Shown one piece after another: positions 1-8,908 of a stretch of DNA of 64,000 nt. A program made the position numbers and the translations under genes. Position 1 is the stretch's first letter. Each line of letters opens with the position of its first letter. The DNA comes from Caryophanales bacterium (GTDB lineage Bacteria; Bacillota; Bacilli; CAJFEE01): NCBI GenBank assembly GCA_029256085.1, contig JAQSYP010000004.1:62001-126000 (forward strand). Direction: 5' to 3'. Below the pieces are notes generated by a model. That model searched no databases. It saw only the letters and a list, made by a program, of their open reading frames with translations, and had not been told where the DNA came from.

Positions 1-289
1 TAGCCATACCACAAAGTGCAGACCCCGTTAGAAATAAAATTAGGCCAATCATATAAAATCTTTTTCTTCCATACATATCAGATAGTTTGCCGAAAATTGG
101 CATCCCAGCTAGTACAGCAATCATGTAAGCTGATGTTACCCAAATAAAATGTTCAAGACCTTTTAATTCAGAGACGATTGTCCCCATAGCAGTTGCTACA
201 ATTGTATTATCCATAGCGGACATTAAAATTCCTAACAGTAGCCCCAAAACTACTAGCTTTATATTTCCTTGCTTATGCTCCACAAACAT
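1..289 (-). CDS. DHA2-type MFS drug efflux transporter, N-terminal part (cut by window edge)
   Basis: The first 96 codons of a major facilitator transporter are visible on the minus strand; the rest lies outside the window. The first membrane helix contains MDNTIVATA, the motif found in helix 1 of 14-helix EmrB/QacA-type drug:proton antiporters. The loop after helix 2 has GKLSDMYGRKR, the MFS motif A between helices 2 and 3. An AAGGAGTGA ribosome binding site sits just before the ATG. By family it should export cationic or amphipathic compounds using the proton gradient; the substrate cannot be deduced. Confidence 0.88.
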   Translation of the reverse strand, partial: MFVEHKQGNIKLVVLGLLLGILMSAMDNTIVATAMGTIVSELKGLEHFIWVTSAYMIAVLAGMPIFGKLSDMYGRKRFYMIGLILFLTGSALCGMA

Positions 290-449
290 TCACTCCTTAA
301 TACGCATATTATAATTATAGACAATTACCAAATATATACAAATATTTGATTAATTAAGTAAAATAATTTTCGAATTAACTATTTATAAGAATTATAATTA
401 ATTATTTGCATAGTATATCTTGAAAAAGACTCCTAGTGAGGTGTTAAAT

Positions 450-887
450 ATGGACGGGTTAAATAGTTTAGAATGTATCGTGTATTGTAACTTTGGGACT
501 CCAGGTGATTCTAAGACATTTGAATGTGATAATATGTGCGAGCTATTAATTCATCACGAAGTTATCTTGAAAATAGAATTAATAAATAAATCTAAAGATA
601 ATTTAGAAGATATTTCGATTTCTCATATAAAGAGGGTGGGTGGTATTATTCCACAAGATTCTATATTAAATGATAAAGGTAAAGTTAAATATATTTACGA
701 TAGCCTCAAATGGAAGCTCGAGCGCTTAAATATTGGTGAAAAGGCAGTTTTGACTTTTAAATATTTAATAGAAGATTGTACACCTTTCTCACTAACACCT
801 TTAAAAGTATCATATGATTATTCGATTAATAATAAGTATTTTGGACCTTATGATTCAAATAAATTTAAAATTATTTGTAATCGATAA
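450..887 (+). CDS. hypothetical protein with a DUF11-like beta-sandwich
   Basis: A 145-residue protein without signal peptide or membrane helix. The ATG at 450 is preferred over an in-frame TTG at 420 because a GAGGTG box lies a few bases upstream. The middle resembles one DUF11/Ig-like unit: hydrophobic strands, then LINKSKDNLEDISISH, an acidic/Gly segment, a W followed by LERLNIGEKAVLTF. In DUF11 units the last part is the usual 'W-x-L-L-x-x-G-E-x-x-x-L' pattern. Such units are normally repeated in surface proteins; a lone cytoplasmic copy is unusual. Family assignment is by pattern only and function is unknown. Confidence 0.6.
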   Translation: MDGLNSLECIVYCNFGTPGDSKTFECDNMCELLIHHEVILKIELINKSKDNLEDISISHIKRVGGIIPQDSILNDKGKVKYIYDSLKWKLERLNIGEKAVLTFKYLIEDCTPFSLTPLKVSYDYSINNKYFGPYDSNKFKIICNR

Positions 888-916
888 TGTTCAGCCTTTA
901 CACTTTCATATGAAAT

Positions 917-946
917 AATGCACATAGAAAGTTTTCTATGTGCATT
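917..946. terminator. bidirectional hairpin terminator
   Basis: A 14-bp near-perfect stem (917-930 with 933-946) lies between the convergent genes ending at 887 and 954. A/T-rich flanks allow it to act in both directions. Confidence 0.75.
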
Positions 947-953
947 TAATAAT

Positions 954-2438
954 TTAATATTTTTGATTCTCTTTAATTTCAATTAGATAATCAATTAATT
1001 CCTGACTTGTAATTGGCTTACTGATAAAATACCCTTGTACGTAGTCACAATCTGTATTTTTAATCATTTTAAATTGTTCTCCAGATTCTACGCCCTCAGC
1101 TACTATTTTCATATTTAGTTTCTTTCCGAGAGTAATAATTTCCTCAAATATAATTTTTCCGAATTCACTATTTAAATTATCAACAAACAACTTATCTACT
1201 TTTAATGTACTTGCTTTAAATTGAAGTAAATATTTAAAAGAACTATATCCACTACCGAAATCATCAATACTCATTTTTATGCCTGAATCCTCTAGCTGTT
1301 TCATAGTCAGAACTAATCGCTCAGGATTTTGCATAGAAACTGTTTCGGTTATTTCAAAGTTTAAATGCTCTCCAGAGACATTCTCATTATTTAATATTTT
1401 TTTAACGCTATTTACAAAGTCTCTATTAGAAATCTGTTTATAGCTTAAGTTAATACATATAGTTAAATTAATGTCAGCGATTTCCTTGACTAGTTTTTGA
1501 AACTTACACGCCTCTTTTATTAACCAGTTACCGAGAGGTACTATGATCCCTGTTTGCTCAGCTAAGTCTATAAAATGGACTGGGTTTAACACACCTAGAG
1601 TGGGATGTAACCATCTAAGTAATACTTCAACACTCTCAATCTTTTGATTTTTTATATTATATATTGGTTGATAGACAAGAAAAAATTCTTTATTTAATAG
1701 TGCATTCTTAAAATCTTTATTTAAGTTATAGGTTGATGTTGGCAAATTATAGGATATATTATCAAAAAAGTTAATATAATCGAAGCCGTATTTTTTTGAA
1801 TTAGTACACGATGTTTCAGCTCGAAGAAGTAACTCTGTGTAATCATTTATTGTATCGTTTAATGCACATCCAATGTTAAAAAATAATTCTAATTTTACAC
1901 CGTTAATGTAATAAGGTTCTTTTAATTTGTCTAGTAAACGATTTAGTATTAGTTCAACTTCACCCTTATTTTTTACATCTACTAGAATTATCCCGAATTT
2001 GTCAGAATACAATCTTGAAATACATATCTTCATTCCAAGTACTCTGGTTATTCTAATAGAAATATATCTTAAAAGATCATCACCGGTTTTATATCCAAGT
2101 AAAGTATTAATCTGGCTAAATTGACTTATAGATATTACTGTTACAGCAACTTTCCTTTTAGTAATAGATAGCCCTTTTAACTTACTTAAAAAGTAGTCTC
2201 TATTAAAAAGTCTTGTCACATTATCAAATAATTTATAATAAATAAAGTTATTTAGTATAATAAGTAAAACCATTAGTATATTTACTAAGCACATTATCAT
2301 AACTCTATTATTATTTATTAAATTTAAATAAATAATTAAACTCGAAAATATGATGCTGAAGGTCAATGTTTTATAAATATTATTAAGGTATTTATATATA
2401 ACATAATTTAAATATTTTAATGTGCTTTTTAATAACAT
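954..2438 (-). CDS. membrane GGDEF-EAL protein, probably a c-di-GMP phosphodiesterase
   Basis: 494 residues. Two hydrophobic helices near residues 25-68 anchor the protein. The GGDEF domain (about 75-225) is degenerate: the signature is SDKF in YSDKFGI, so cyclase activity is unlikely. The EAL domain (about 235-485) has EVLLRW at the EAL position, ENFEITET-type strand NFEITET, the DDFGSGYSS loop, KVDKLF and AEGVESGEQ, so most catalytic metal ligands are kept. Inference: hydrolysis of c-di-GMP with the GGDEF part as a regulatory or GTP-sensing module. The gene is monocistronic, with AAGGGAAGTG before the ATG, and diverges from cheV. Confidence 0.9.
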   Translation of the reverse strand: MLLKSTLKYLNYVIYKYLNNIYKTLTFSIIFSSLIIYLNLINNNRVMIMCLVNILMVLLIILNNFIYYKLFDNVTRLFNRDYFLSKLKGLSITKRKVAVTVISISQFSQINTLLGYKTGDDLLRYISIRITRVLGMKICISRLYSDKFGIILVDVKNKGEVELILNRLLDKLKEPYYINGVKLELFFNIGCALNDTINDYTELLLRAETSCTNSKKYGFDYINFFDNISYNLPTSTYNLNKDFKNALLNKEFFLVYQPIYNIKNQKIESVEVLLRWLHPTLGVLNPVHFIDLAEQTGIIVPLGNWLIKEACKFQKLVKEIADINLTICINLSYKQISNRDFVNSVKKILNNENVSGEHLNFEITETVSMQNPERLVLTMKQLEDSGIKMSIDDFGSGYSSFKYLLQFKASTLKVDKLFVDNLNSEFGKIIFEEIITLGKKLNMKIVAEGVESGEQFKMIKNTDCDYVQGYFISKPITSQELIDYLIEIKENQKY

Positions 2439-2615
2439 TTTTTCACTTCCCTTAATAGCATCATATTGTATTTAAAGAGAAATGCTTGTACTATCGTATT
2501 AATTTCTGAAAAATTCGTTAACTAAGAATAAAATAGACAAGTTTTACTTTCAATATAGTAATATAAATCATATAATAATAGTTAAGTAATGTTATATACG
2601 GAAGGACGATTAACT

Positions 2616-3518
2616 ATGAATGATCAAAAAGGTATATTACTTGAATCTGGTACAAATGAACTTGAAATAGTTGAATTCGGTATTGGTAATAGTAAGTTTG
2701 GAATTAACGTAATTAAAGTAAGAGAAATTATAAATCCAGTTCCTATTACTCCTATTCCACATGCACATCCGAATGTTGAGGGTATTATAGAAATTAGGGG
2801 AGAAGTTCTTCCAGTAGTAGACATTGCTAAAGCACTTGGTTTTGCCAAATCAGAAACACCTGAGAATGACAAATATATAGTTGCTGAATTCAATAAATTA
2901 AAAATTGTTTTTCACGTTCATACTGTGACACAAATTCACAGAATTTCTTGGATGCAAATAGAGAAACCAACTGATATGTATAAGGGATTAGAATCACAAA
3001 TAACAGGTGTAGTAAAATTAAACGGTGAAATGATTTTACTGTTAGATTTTGAGAAGATTGTAGTCGATATTAACCCGGACTCTGGAATAACTGTCCAAAG
3101 AGTTGCTAAATTAGGGAAAAGAGAACGTTCAACTAAAAGATTAGTTATAGCTGAGGACTCTGTATTATTACGTAAATTAATACACGAAACTTTAAATGAA
3201 GCAGGATATATAAATTTAGAGTTTTTTGAAAATGGTAAAGATGCTTTAGATTATTTAATAAGCGTTTCAGAAAAAAATAATATTGCTGATGAAGTTAAGT
3301 TAGTAATAACAGATATAGAAATGCCACAAATGGATGGTCATCATTTAACTAGGAGAGTAAAAGAAGATCAAAATCTAAAAGTGCTCCCGGTTATTATTTT
3401 CTCATCATTAATTACCGATGATTTAAGACATAAAGGCGAGATGGTCGGAGCTGATTTCCAAGTTAGCAAACCTGAAATTGGTGAATTAGTAAAAAAAATT
3501 GATGAATTAATTTTATAG
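2616..3518 (+). CDS. cheV: chemotaxis coupling protein CheV
   Basis: CheV couples chemoreceptors to the kinase CheA and takes part in adaptation. The N-terminal 155 residues form a CheW-like domain (KFGINVIKVREI, GIIEIRGEVLPVVDI). The C-terminal part is a response-regulator receiver with acidic pocket ED at the start of the domain, phosphoacceptor Asp233 in ITDIEMPQMDG, and conserved Lys in VSKPE. The ATG at 2616 follows GGAAGGAC at proper spacing, whereas the in-frame ATG at 2589 lies upstream of this box. Length fits the B. subtilis protein. It stands alone between a divergent EAL gene and a terminator. Confidence 0.95.
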   Translation: MNDQKGILLESGTNELEIVEFGIGNSKFGINVIKVREIINPVPITPIPHAHPNVEGIIEIRGEVLPVVDIAKALGFAKSETPENDKYIVAEFNKLKIVFHVHTVTQIHRISWMQIEKPTDMYKGLESQITGVVKLNGEMILLLDFEKIVVDINPDSGITVQRVAKLGKRERSTKRLVIAEDSVLLRKLIHETLNEAGYINLEFFENGKDALDYLISVSEKNNIADEVKLVITDIEMPQMDGHHLTRRVKEDQNLKVLPVIIFSSLITDDLRHKGEMVGADFQVSKPEIGELVKKIDELIL

Positions 3519-3525
3519 ACTTAAA

Positions 3526-3551
3526 AACAGCCATTGGCTGTTTTTTTTTTT
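3526..3551 (+). terminator. cheV intrinsic terminator
   Basis: ACAGCC-ATT-GGCTGT hairpin directly followed by a run of more than ten T. The family A repeat begins at the end of this T-run. Confidence 0.85.
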
Positions 3552-3661
3552 GCTAATAGGAAAGTATAAACTTTTGACTAGTTCATACTTTCCTAACGCA
3601 TAAGGGCAACTACGGCTCTGCCGTCGACCTTAAGGCTCGGCAACCGACTAGTTTTCTTTAT
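3552..3661 (+). repeat. family A interspersed element, copy 1
   Basis: About 110 bp starting GCTAATAGGAAAG. The first hairpin pairs GGAAAGTAT with ATACTTTCC and AACT with AGTT. The second is ACGGC-TCT-GCCGT. The third (CTCGG...) is degenerate in this copy. It ends in TTTTCTTTAT. Other copies are at 11804, 26674, 40733, 40877, 47414, 54845 and 58724, all in this orientation and all downstream of terminators. Confidence 0.85.
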
Positions 3662-3811
3662 ACATCAGAACCGGCTCTCTTTCGACAAGAGTGTACAAAA
3701 AATTATAAAATGCGTACAAAAAAGTAAGTTTTACGTATGAATATTACATGTAACTAAATGTACAAGTCATTCATATAATAATATTGATATGGTTATTAAG
3801 GAGTGATTAAC

Positions 3812-5065
3812 TTGTCGTTCAAAATGAAATATTCAATTATTAGCGACTATATAGTAGCACCTAGTAAAAGACGATCTGGGATAAAAATTCCAGAAGTATT
3901 GTTTATAGTTGCTCATGATACAGGAAATGATGGTTCAACAGCAAGGCAAAATGTAAATTACTTTCAAAATTCTAGAGACGCTATGAGTGCGTCTGCACAT
4001 ATTTTCGTTGATGATAATGAAATAATTGAGTGTATTCCAGCGACTACAGCAGATCCTGAAAAAGCTTGGCATGTTCGCTACGATAAGACGGAAGACAATA
4101 AGATTTTTGGGGAAGATGCTAATGATGCATCTATAGGTGTTGAGTTATGTTATAGTAAGTCAACTACAAATATAAATAATCTAGAAGCCTACAAGAGATA
4201 TGTTTGGACAATAGCATATTTATGCTATAAATACGCACTAGACCCTAGACAAAAAATCACAGGGCATTATGTGTTAGATCCACAAAGGAGAACAGACCCA
4301 GTTAATGCACTTTCAGTTATTAATAAATCTTTTCAAGATTTTATTGATGATGTTTATAAAGAGTATATTGAATGTACAAAATCAAAAAATGTAAAAGTTC
4401 CAGCAAAGAAAGTAAAAAAAACGAAACCAAAAACTGAAAAAGAACCAATTGGAGAACTTACAGTTACGGCATATCATTTAAATATAAGAGAAGCACCGGA
4501 TTTCAACTCTAAAATTGTTCGTGTTGCGAATAAGGGCGATGTACTTAAGGTATATACTCAGAAAAATGGACTATATAAAGTACATCCAACCGAAAACCAG
4601 TGGACTTCTTCAAATAGGAAGTATGTTAGTTTTAGAACAATTAAATCTAGTAGTGTTATAGGAAGGATAACTGTTAAAGCATATCACCTGAATGTTAGAA
4701 GTTCTGCAGATTTTAATTCAAGTATTGCTAAAGTTATAAATAAAGGTGAGAACTATAATGTATATGCTCAAAAAAATGGTCTCTATAGAATTCACCCAAC
4801 AAAAGAAGAATGGACATCAGCAAATTCAAAGTATGTTAAATATTATCCTTTGAGAGCGACTACAGTGCTCGGCACTGCAACGATTGAAGCATACCATTTA
4901 AATGTAAGAAGCGCTCCAGATTTTAATTCGAGTATTGTAAGAGTTGTAGATAAGGGGAATAAGTTTAATATTTTTGAGAAGAAAAATGGATTGTTAAAGA
5001 TTCATCCAACAAGAAATGAATGGATTTCAGCAAATAGTGAATATGTTAGATATAGTGGTAAATAA
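3812..5065 (+). CDS. N-acetylmuramoyl-L-alanine amidase (Amidase_2) with three SH3b-like repeats
   Basis: Cleaves the lactyl-amide bond between MurNAc and L-Ala in peptidoglycan. The N-terminal half is a zinc-dependent Amidase_2 domain: candidate metal ligands are the His of VAHDTGN and the His of ITGHYVLDPQ with a following Asp; AWHVRYD is also typical. A Lys-rich linker near residue 195-215 precedes three tandem repeats of about 65 residues, each beginning AYHLN(I/V)R and ending near W-x-S-x-N-x-x-YV; they resemble bacterial SH3 wall-binding repeats. No signal peptide is seen, so export may need lysis or another route, as for phage-type or mother-cell amidases. The TTG at 3812 is chosen because AAGGAGTG precedes it at good spacing. 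Confidence 0.9.
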   Translation: MSFKMKYSIISDYIVAPSKRRSGIKIPEVLFIVAHDTGNDGSTARQNVNYFQNSRDAMSASAHIFVDDNEIIECIPATTADPEKAWHVRYDKTEDNKIFGEDANDASIGVELCYSKSTTNINNLEAYKRYVWTIAYLCYKYALDPRQKITGHYVLDPQRRTDPVNALSVINKSFQDFIDDVYKEYIECTKSKNVKVPAKKVKKTKPKTEKEPIGELTVTAYHLNIREAPDFNSKIVRVANKGDVLKVYTQKNGLYKVHPTENQWTSSNRKYVSFRTIKSSSVIGRITVKAYHLNVRSSADFNSSIAKVINKGENYNVYAQKNGLYRIHPTKEEWTSANSKYVKYYPLRATTVLGTATIEAYHLNVRSAPDFNSSIVRVVDKGNKFNIFEKKNGLLKIHPTRNEWISANSEYVRYSGK

Positions 5066-5071
5066 TAAATC

Positions 5072-5093
5072 CTGCCTTAGGGCAGTTTTTTTT
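5072..5093 (+). terminator. intrinsic terminator after the amidase gene
   Basis: CTGCC-TTAG-GGCAG hairpin followed by eight T. Confidence 0.85.
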
Positions 5094-5188
5094 ATAATAA
5101 AATACATAAAAAATTTTAAAGTTAGAAGGATATTTTGAACAATTATGTCGATAAATGTATTATATTAATGTATAAAGGGGGGACTAAT

Positions 5189-6004
5189 TTGAGCCATATA
5201 CTTATTTCTAGTAAGAAGCGTTTTTTCTTTATTTTTGCCACGTTAATTTTTTTTAGTGTAACATTTCTATCTGCGCATAATATCTTTAATACAGTTAGTG
5301 CAGAAAATAAATTTTCTGGAGATCTACATTTAATAGATGTATTAGAAGTAGATATGGTAAAGAAGAAGTCTCCAACTAAATGGGGAAATGAAGGACGTAA
5401 AATTGTTTATTTAACTTTTGATGATGGTCCTAATAAATATTCTCATGGGTTCCTAGATATTTTGAATAATTATAATGTAAAAGCAACATTTTTTTATATT
5501 GGAAACAATATTAATAAACAACCAGACGTATTACTTAGATCTGCCAAAGAAGGACACTATCCTGGTCTACATTCAATGACTCACAATTACAGAAATCTAT
5601 ACCTAACCAATTCAGTAAATTTGGCTAATGAGATGCAGTTAACTCAAGATACAGTATATAAATACTTAAAGATCAGACCTGATCTAACAAGGGTACCATA
5701 CGGTAGTTACCCTCAAGTAACTCCAGAACAACGGGAAGAGCTTTTAAAAAGGGGACTTAAAATGTGGGATTGGACAATTGATTCAAATGATTGGAAATAT
5801 CCTAATAACCCAAACTTAATTGTAAAACATATTGGTGATAACCTAAAAGATGATAGCGAAATTATCTTGTTTCATGAAAGAAAACAAACTTTACTTGCAT
5901 TACCTAAAATAATAGAGTTAATAGAAAGTAGAGGCTATACTTTCGAAATCTATAACCCTGATGAACATTTAGTAGTAAACTTTTGGCAAGATAAAAAACT
6001 ATAA
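5189..6004 (+). CDS. secreted polysaccharide deacetylase (NodB/PgdA-like)
   Basis: An extracytoplasmic carbohydrate esterase family 4 enzyme, expected to remove acetyl groups from wall GlcNAc or a related polymer. The N-terminus has basic residues then a hydrophobic segment (about 12-30) that is a signal peptide or anchor. NodB motifs in order: TFDDGP (catalytic base and metal Asp), HSMTH (the two metal His), RVPYGSY, WDWTIDSNDW and ILFHE. All catalytic residues are present. The TTG at 5189 follows AAAGGGGGG; earlier in-frame TTG (5135) and ATG (5168) lie upstream of that box. It is followed after 13 bp by a lipoprotein gene, probably co-transcribed. Confidence 0.9.
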   Translation: MSHILISSKKRFFFIFATLIFFSVTFLSAHNIFNTVSAENKFSGDLHLIDVLEVDMVKKKSPTKWGNEGRKIVYLTFDDGPNKYSHGFLDILNNYNVKATFFYIGNNINKQPDVLLRSAKEGHYPGLHSMTHNYRNLYLTNSVNLANEMQLTQDTVYKYLKIRPDLTRVPYGSYPQVTPEQREELLKRGLKMWDWTIDSNDWKYPNNPNLIVKHIGDNLKDDSEIILFHERKQTLLALPKIIELIESRGYTFEIYNPDEHLVVNFWQDKKL

Positions 6005-6017
6005 TAAGAGGCATTTG

Positions 6018-6671
6018 ATGAAATTAGACAAACTTCATGTAGTGATTTTGATCTTTCTAATAATAGGTGGATGCAATCAAAATCAAATTAATAATATTAG
6101 AACGGCACATTCCATACTAGAACATTCGACAAAAAAGGAAAACGAATTAAAAAAACTACAATCTGAATTAAATGTATTAATCAAACAGGAAAATAAAAAT
6201 TATATCGAGATATTAGATAAAGGGAAGAACGACTTAAGTAATATAAATATAGAGCTTGATAAGGTAATTAATACTAATAATTCCATGCTCCAAAAACTAG
6301 ATTCTATGATAAAAATAATGAATTCTTCTAAAACAGAATGGGTTAAACTGAATAGTTTAGTGGAGAAGAGTGAAAACAAGCAAGAACGAAGGCTATTGTT
6401 AAATATAATAAGTGTACTAGAAGAACGAGAAAGAATATTTTTTGCTATAGTAAATGAGCAAGAATTGATAATTAGATCAAATATAAAATTATATAATACA
6501 TTAAAAGAACCAAAAGTAAACGTTAATGACTTGGAAAGAGAAATTAATACTATAAACAAAAAAATGGACGTCTCAAATACATTAAATAATAGTTATACTA
6601 AAAGTACAAAAGATCTAAATAACCTAAAACAAATAGTTTACGAAATTATATTATTAAATAAAAAAAAATAA
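6018..6671 (+). CDS. YkyA-like coiled-coil lipoprotein
   Basis: A 217-residue lipoprotein. A short hydrophobic signal ends in the lipobox IIGGC, so Cys near position 20 should be lipidated. The rest is charged and mostly helical, with heptad-like Leu/Ile spacing predicting coiled coil, ending in a Lys-rich tail. Size, lipobox and coiled-coil nature resemble B. subtilis YkyA, a putative cell-wall-binding lipoprotein; this match is by general pattern. AAGAGG precedes the ATG. Its position just after the deacetylase gene suggests a cell-envelope role. Confidence 0.65.
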   Translation: MKLDKLHVVILIFLIIGGCNQNQINNIRTAHSILEHSTKKENELKKLQSELNVLIKQENKNYIEILDKGKNDLSNINIELDKVINTNNSMLQKLDSMIKIMNSSKTEWVKLNSLVEKSENKQERRLLLNIISVLEERERIFFAIVNEQELIIRSNIKLYNTLKEPKVNVNDLEREINTINKKMDVSNTLNNSYTKSTKDLNNLKQIVYEIILLNKKK

Positions 6672-6702
6672 GTCACTTTCATTGAAGAAGGTGACTTATT
6701 TT
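6667..6702. terminator. bidirectional hairpin terminator
   Basis: AATAAGTCAC pairs with GTGACTTATT around a short loop, with T-rich sequence on both sides, between the convergent genes ending at 6671 and 6703. Confidence 0.85.
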
Positions 6703-8256
6703 TTATTTAATTACGGTTAACTTAACTTTACGTTCATTATTCTTCTGTAGATTAATAATATTATATACTTCTTTGTCTTCCAGTATAATATTCGTAAAAA
6801 TATCAACTATTTTAGGATCCCACTGAGTTCCTTTTCCTTCTTTAAGAATTGATAGTGCTTTCTCAACACTGACTCCAGTTCGGTATGGACGATCAGAAAT
6901 CATTGCATCAAAAGAATCCGCCACAGCTAGTATTCTACCGAAAAGTGGTATATTCTCACCTGAGAGACCAGAAGGGTAACCATTACCATCATATCGCTCA
7001 TGGTGATACTTAACACCGTCGATTAGATTAGAAAGAAGTTCTTTTGGTCTAACTTTTGACAATATTAGAGCACCAACTTCAGGATGTGTTTTGATTTCGT
7101 TATATTCAGATTCGGTTAACTTGTCCTCTTTAAGAAGGATATTATCTCGGATACCTATTTTACCTATATCATGCAATAATGCAGCTTTTTGTAAAAGGCT
7201 AAGATCACACTCTTTAACGCCGTATTTAGAACCGATTTTCATAGAATATTTTGCAACGCGCACAGAGTGTCCAGCTGTATAAGGATCTCTCTGGTCAAGT
7301 GTAACCGCGAAAGTTTGATAGAAGCTCTCTAATAATTGATTATTTAACATATCTCGTTGATAGATTGTATCAACCATAGTATTAAAACCATAGACTATAT
7401 CTGAAAATTCGTCACTATAAACGTTGTCACATTTCTGGTATTTGCCATCTTGGATATTTTTCATAGCAGACTTAATCTCGTTAAGTGGAACCGAAATGTC
7501 TTTATATAAAAGATATGATCCGTAAAGAGAGAAAGATATCGAGATTAATAGTATTAAAAACGTCCACAAAAAGAAGTTATATAGATCAATTGACGATTTA
7601 GTATTTATATGGATCTGTGATGATAAAATAAACAAAAGCATTGGAGTACAACCGATGTATAAGGCACACAGTTGAAACTTTCTTTTTAAAGATGTTGTCA
7701 TATCTCCATTGTGGGTTATATCGTGACTAAATCTTTCTAAGGCTCTTCTAGAAAATTCTTTTAATATGCTTTGTGTTGCTCTAGATGTATGAAAAAAATC
7801 TATTAAAGCATGAATTCCAGTAATAATCAACGCCCCAACTACACCTAAGATTAGATACCTATAAGGCATATTGACACGTTGAGTATAAATCAGAAAGAAA
7901 GTAATAGAAACAGCTGGTACAAGGAAGCCAAACAAATGAGGCACTAGTAGCCTTTTAAGTGAAAGAAGCGGAAATTCTAACGCCTGGTTGTATGCCTTTT
8001 GGATTTCAGATAGAGTCCATTCATTACTAATAAAAATACTTCGTATAGGAGATAATTCCCTAGTAAATATCCTTAGCTCGATTGCTAGCATAATAAGTAC
8101 AGATATATATAATGCGAATATCAAATAAAGAGTCTCTTTTGCATTGAAATTAATAGATGCAAAATAAAAAACTCCAACTAAACCGATTACTGATGAAACC
8201 GCACCAATAATATAGTTTTTTATTAATTTATGTACAAAGTCTTGGTAGAAATTCAT
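6703..8256 (-). CDS. multi-pass membrane HAMP and HD-GYP phosphodiesterase
   Basis: 517 residues. About six hydrophobic helices fill the first 250 residues, then a HAMP-like linker (about 250-305) and a C-terminal HD-GYP domain. The latter has LLHDIGKIGI, THPEVG, YHHERYDGNGYP and AVADSFDAM, i.e. the complete metal-ligand and GYP set. HD-GYP enzymes degrade c-di-GMP to pGpG or GMP. The membrane part matches no sensor family I recognise. The second ATG (8256) is preferred because AAAGG lies about nine bases before it; an ATG three codons earlier overlaps this region. Confidence 0.9.
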   Translation of the reverse strand: MNFYQDFVHKLIKNYIIGAVSSVIGLVGVFYFASINFNAKETLYLIFALYISVLIMLAIELRIFTRELSPIRSIFISNEWTLSEIQKAYNQALEFPLLSLKRLLVPHLFGFLVPAVSITFFLIYTQRVNMPYRYLILGVVGALIITGIHALIDFFHTSRATQSILKEFSRRALERFSHDITHNGDMTTSLKRKFQLCALYIGCTPMLLFILSSQIHINTKSSIDLYNFFLWTFLILLISISFSLYGSYLLYKDISVPLNEIKSAMKNIQDGKYQKCDNVYSDEFSDIVYGFNTMVDTIYQRDMLNNQLLESFYQTFAVTLDQRDPYTAGHSVRVAKYSMKIGSKYGVKECDLSLLQKAALLHDIGKIGIRDNILLKEDKLTESEYNEIKTHPEVGALILSKVRPKELLSNLIDGVKYHHERYDGNGYPSGLSGENIPLFGRILAVADSFDAMISDRPYRTGVSVEKALSILKEGKGTQWDPKIVDIFTNIILEDKEVYNIINLQKNNERKVKLTVIK

Positions 8257-8423
8257 ATAATACATCCTTTTAGATGAAGTTTGTAAAAGTATTATTGAGA
8301 TATATTAATATTATACATAGATTAATAATGATATAGTTCACAATTTTTTGCTAGTACTCATTTTCCATAAATTGTTACAATATGTCGAATTAAAGCAGTT
8401 TATAAACATTTAATATAAATTAT

Positions 8424-8451
8424 AAAAAGCCCTCTTAACAGTTAGAGGGCT
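8424..8451 (-). terminator. intrinsic terminator of the minus-strand gene at 8514
   Basis: GCCCTC/GAGGGC stem whose minus-strand 3' side is followed by TTTTTATA. Confidence 0.7.
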
Positions 8452-8513
8452 GGTCAATTATATGTGTATCCTATTTTGAATTGATATTTTATAATGTTTT
8501 TAGGTAAATATGG

Positions 8514-8828
8514 TTATCTCTGACTACCTTGTTGCTGATATGGCTGCATTGGATAGTTATTAATAATTGTTTCTTGAGGGACTGTGTTGTACGGAACAGG
8601 ATATGAATATTGATATGGTGAAGAATAGTATGGTGCAGGGTACGGATATGGGTATGGAGCGTACTGAACCGGGTATGGAGCGTATTTTGGACCACCAAAT
8701 GCTAATCCTCCTATCGCTAAACCTCCAAGAAACGGGATTAGACCAAATCCAATAAATCGACCATCTTCCCCATATTGTGGAACGTATCTATAATCAGAGT
8801 TGTTAAAATAATGTTCATTATTATGCAT
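8514..8828 (-). CDS. small Tyr/Pro-rich protein with a glycine-rich hydrophobic segment
   Basis: 104 residues. After a polar start (about 1-25) comes a Gly/Leu/Phe-rich hydrophobic stretch (about 26-47), then a tail of PY-type repeats such as YAPYPYPYPAPYY, ending Gln-rich. GGAGGTATAG precedes the ATG. The composition is reminiscent of spore-coat or surface proteins of Bacillaceae, but no family is recognised and no function is assigned. It is a single gene with its own terminator. An open frame on the opposite strand is only its shadow. Confidence 0.7.
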   Translation of the reverse strand: MHNNEHYFNNSDYRYVPQYGEDGRFIGFGLIPFLGGLAIGGLAFGGPKYAPYPVQYAPYPYPYPAPYYSSPYQYSYPVPYNTVPQETIINNYPMQPYQQQGSQR

Positions 8829-8908
8829 GACTATACCTCCATGAAAGTAATTTCTATTTATGTTATGTGTAATTATTTGAGATGAGCAAGTACAAAGGAA
8901 GGATATAA

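Noticed and set aside
4456-5065. Three direct repeats that could be a CRISPR-like or minisatellite array
   Set aside because: They are about 200-bp coding repeats for SH3b-like domains inside the amidase gene, diverged at the DNA level.
8567-8755. Plus-strand frame within the Tyr/Pro-rich gene
   Set aside because: It is a shadow caused by repetitive codons; the minus-strand gene has the ribosome binding site and plausible protein.
8829-8908. Possible fluoride riboswitch before crcB
   Set aside because: The 80-bp gap lacks the conserved crcB-motif pseudoknot sequence.
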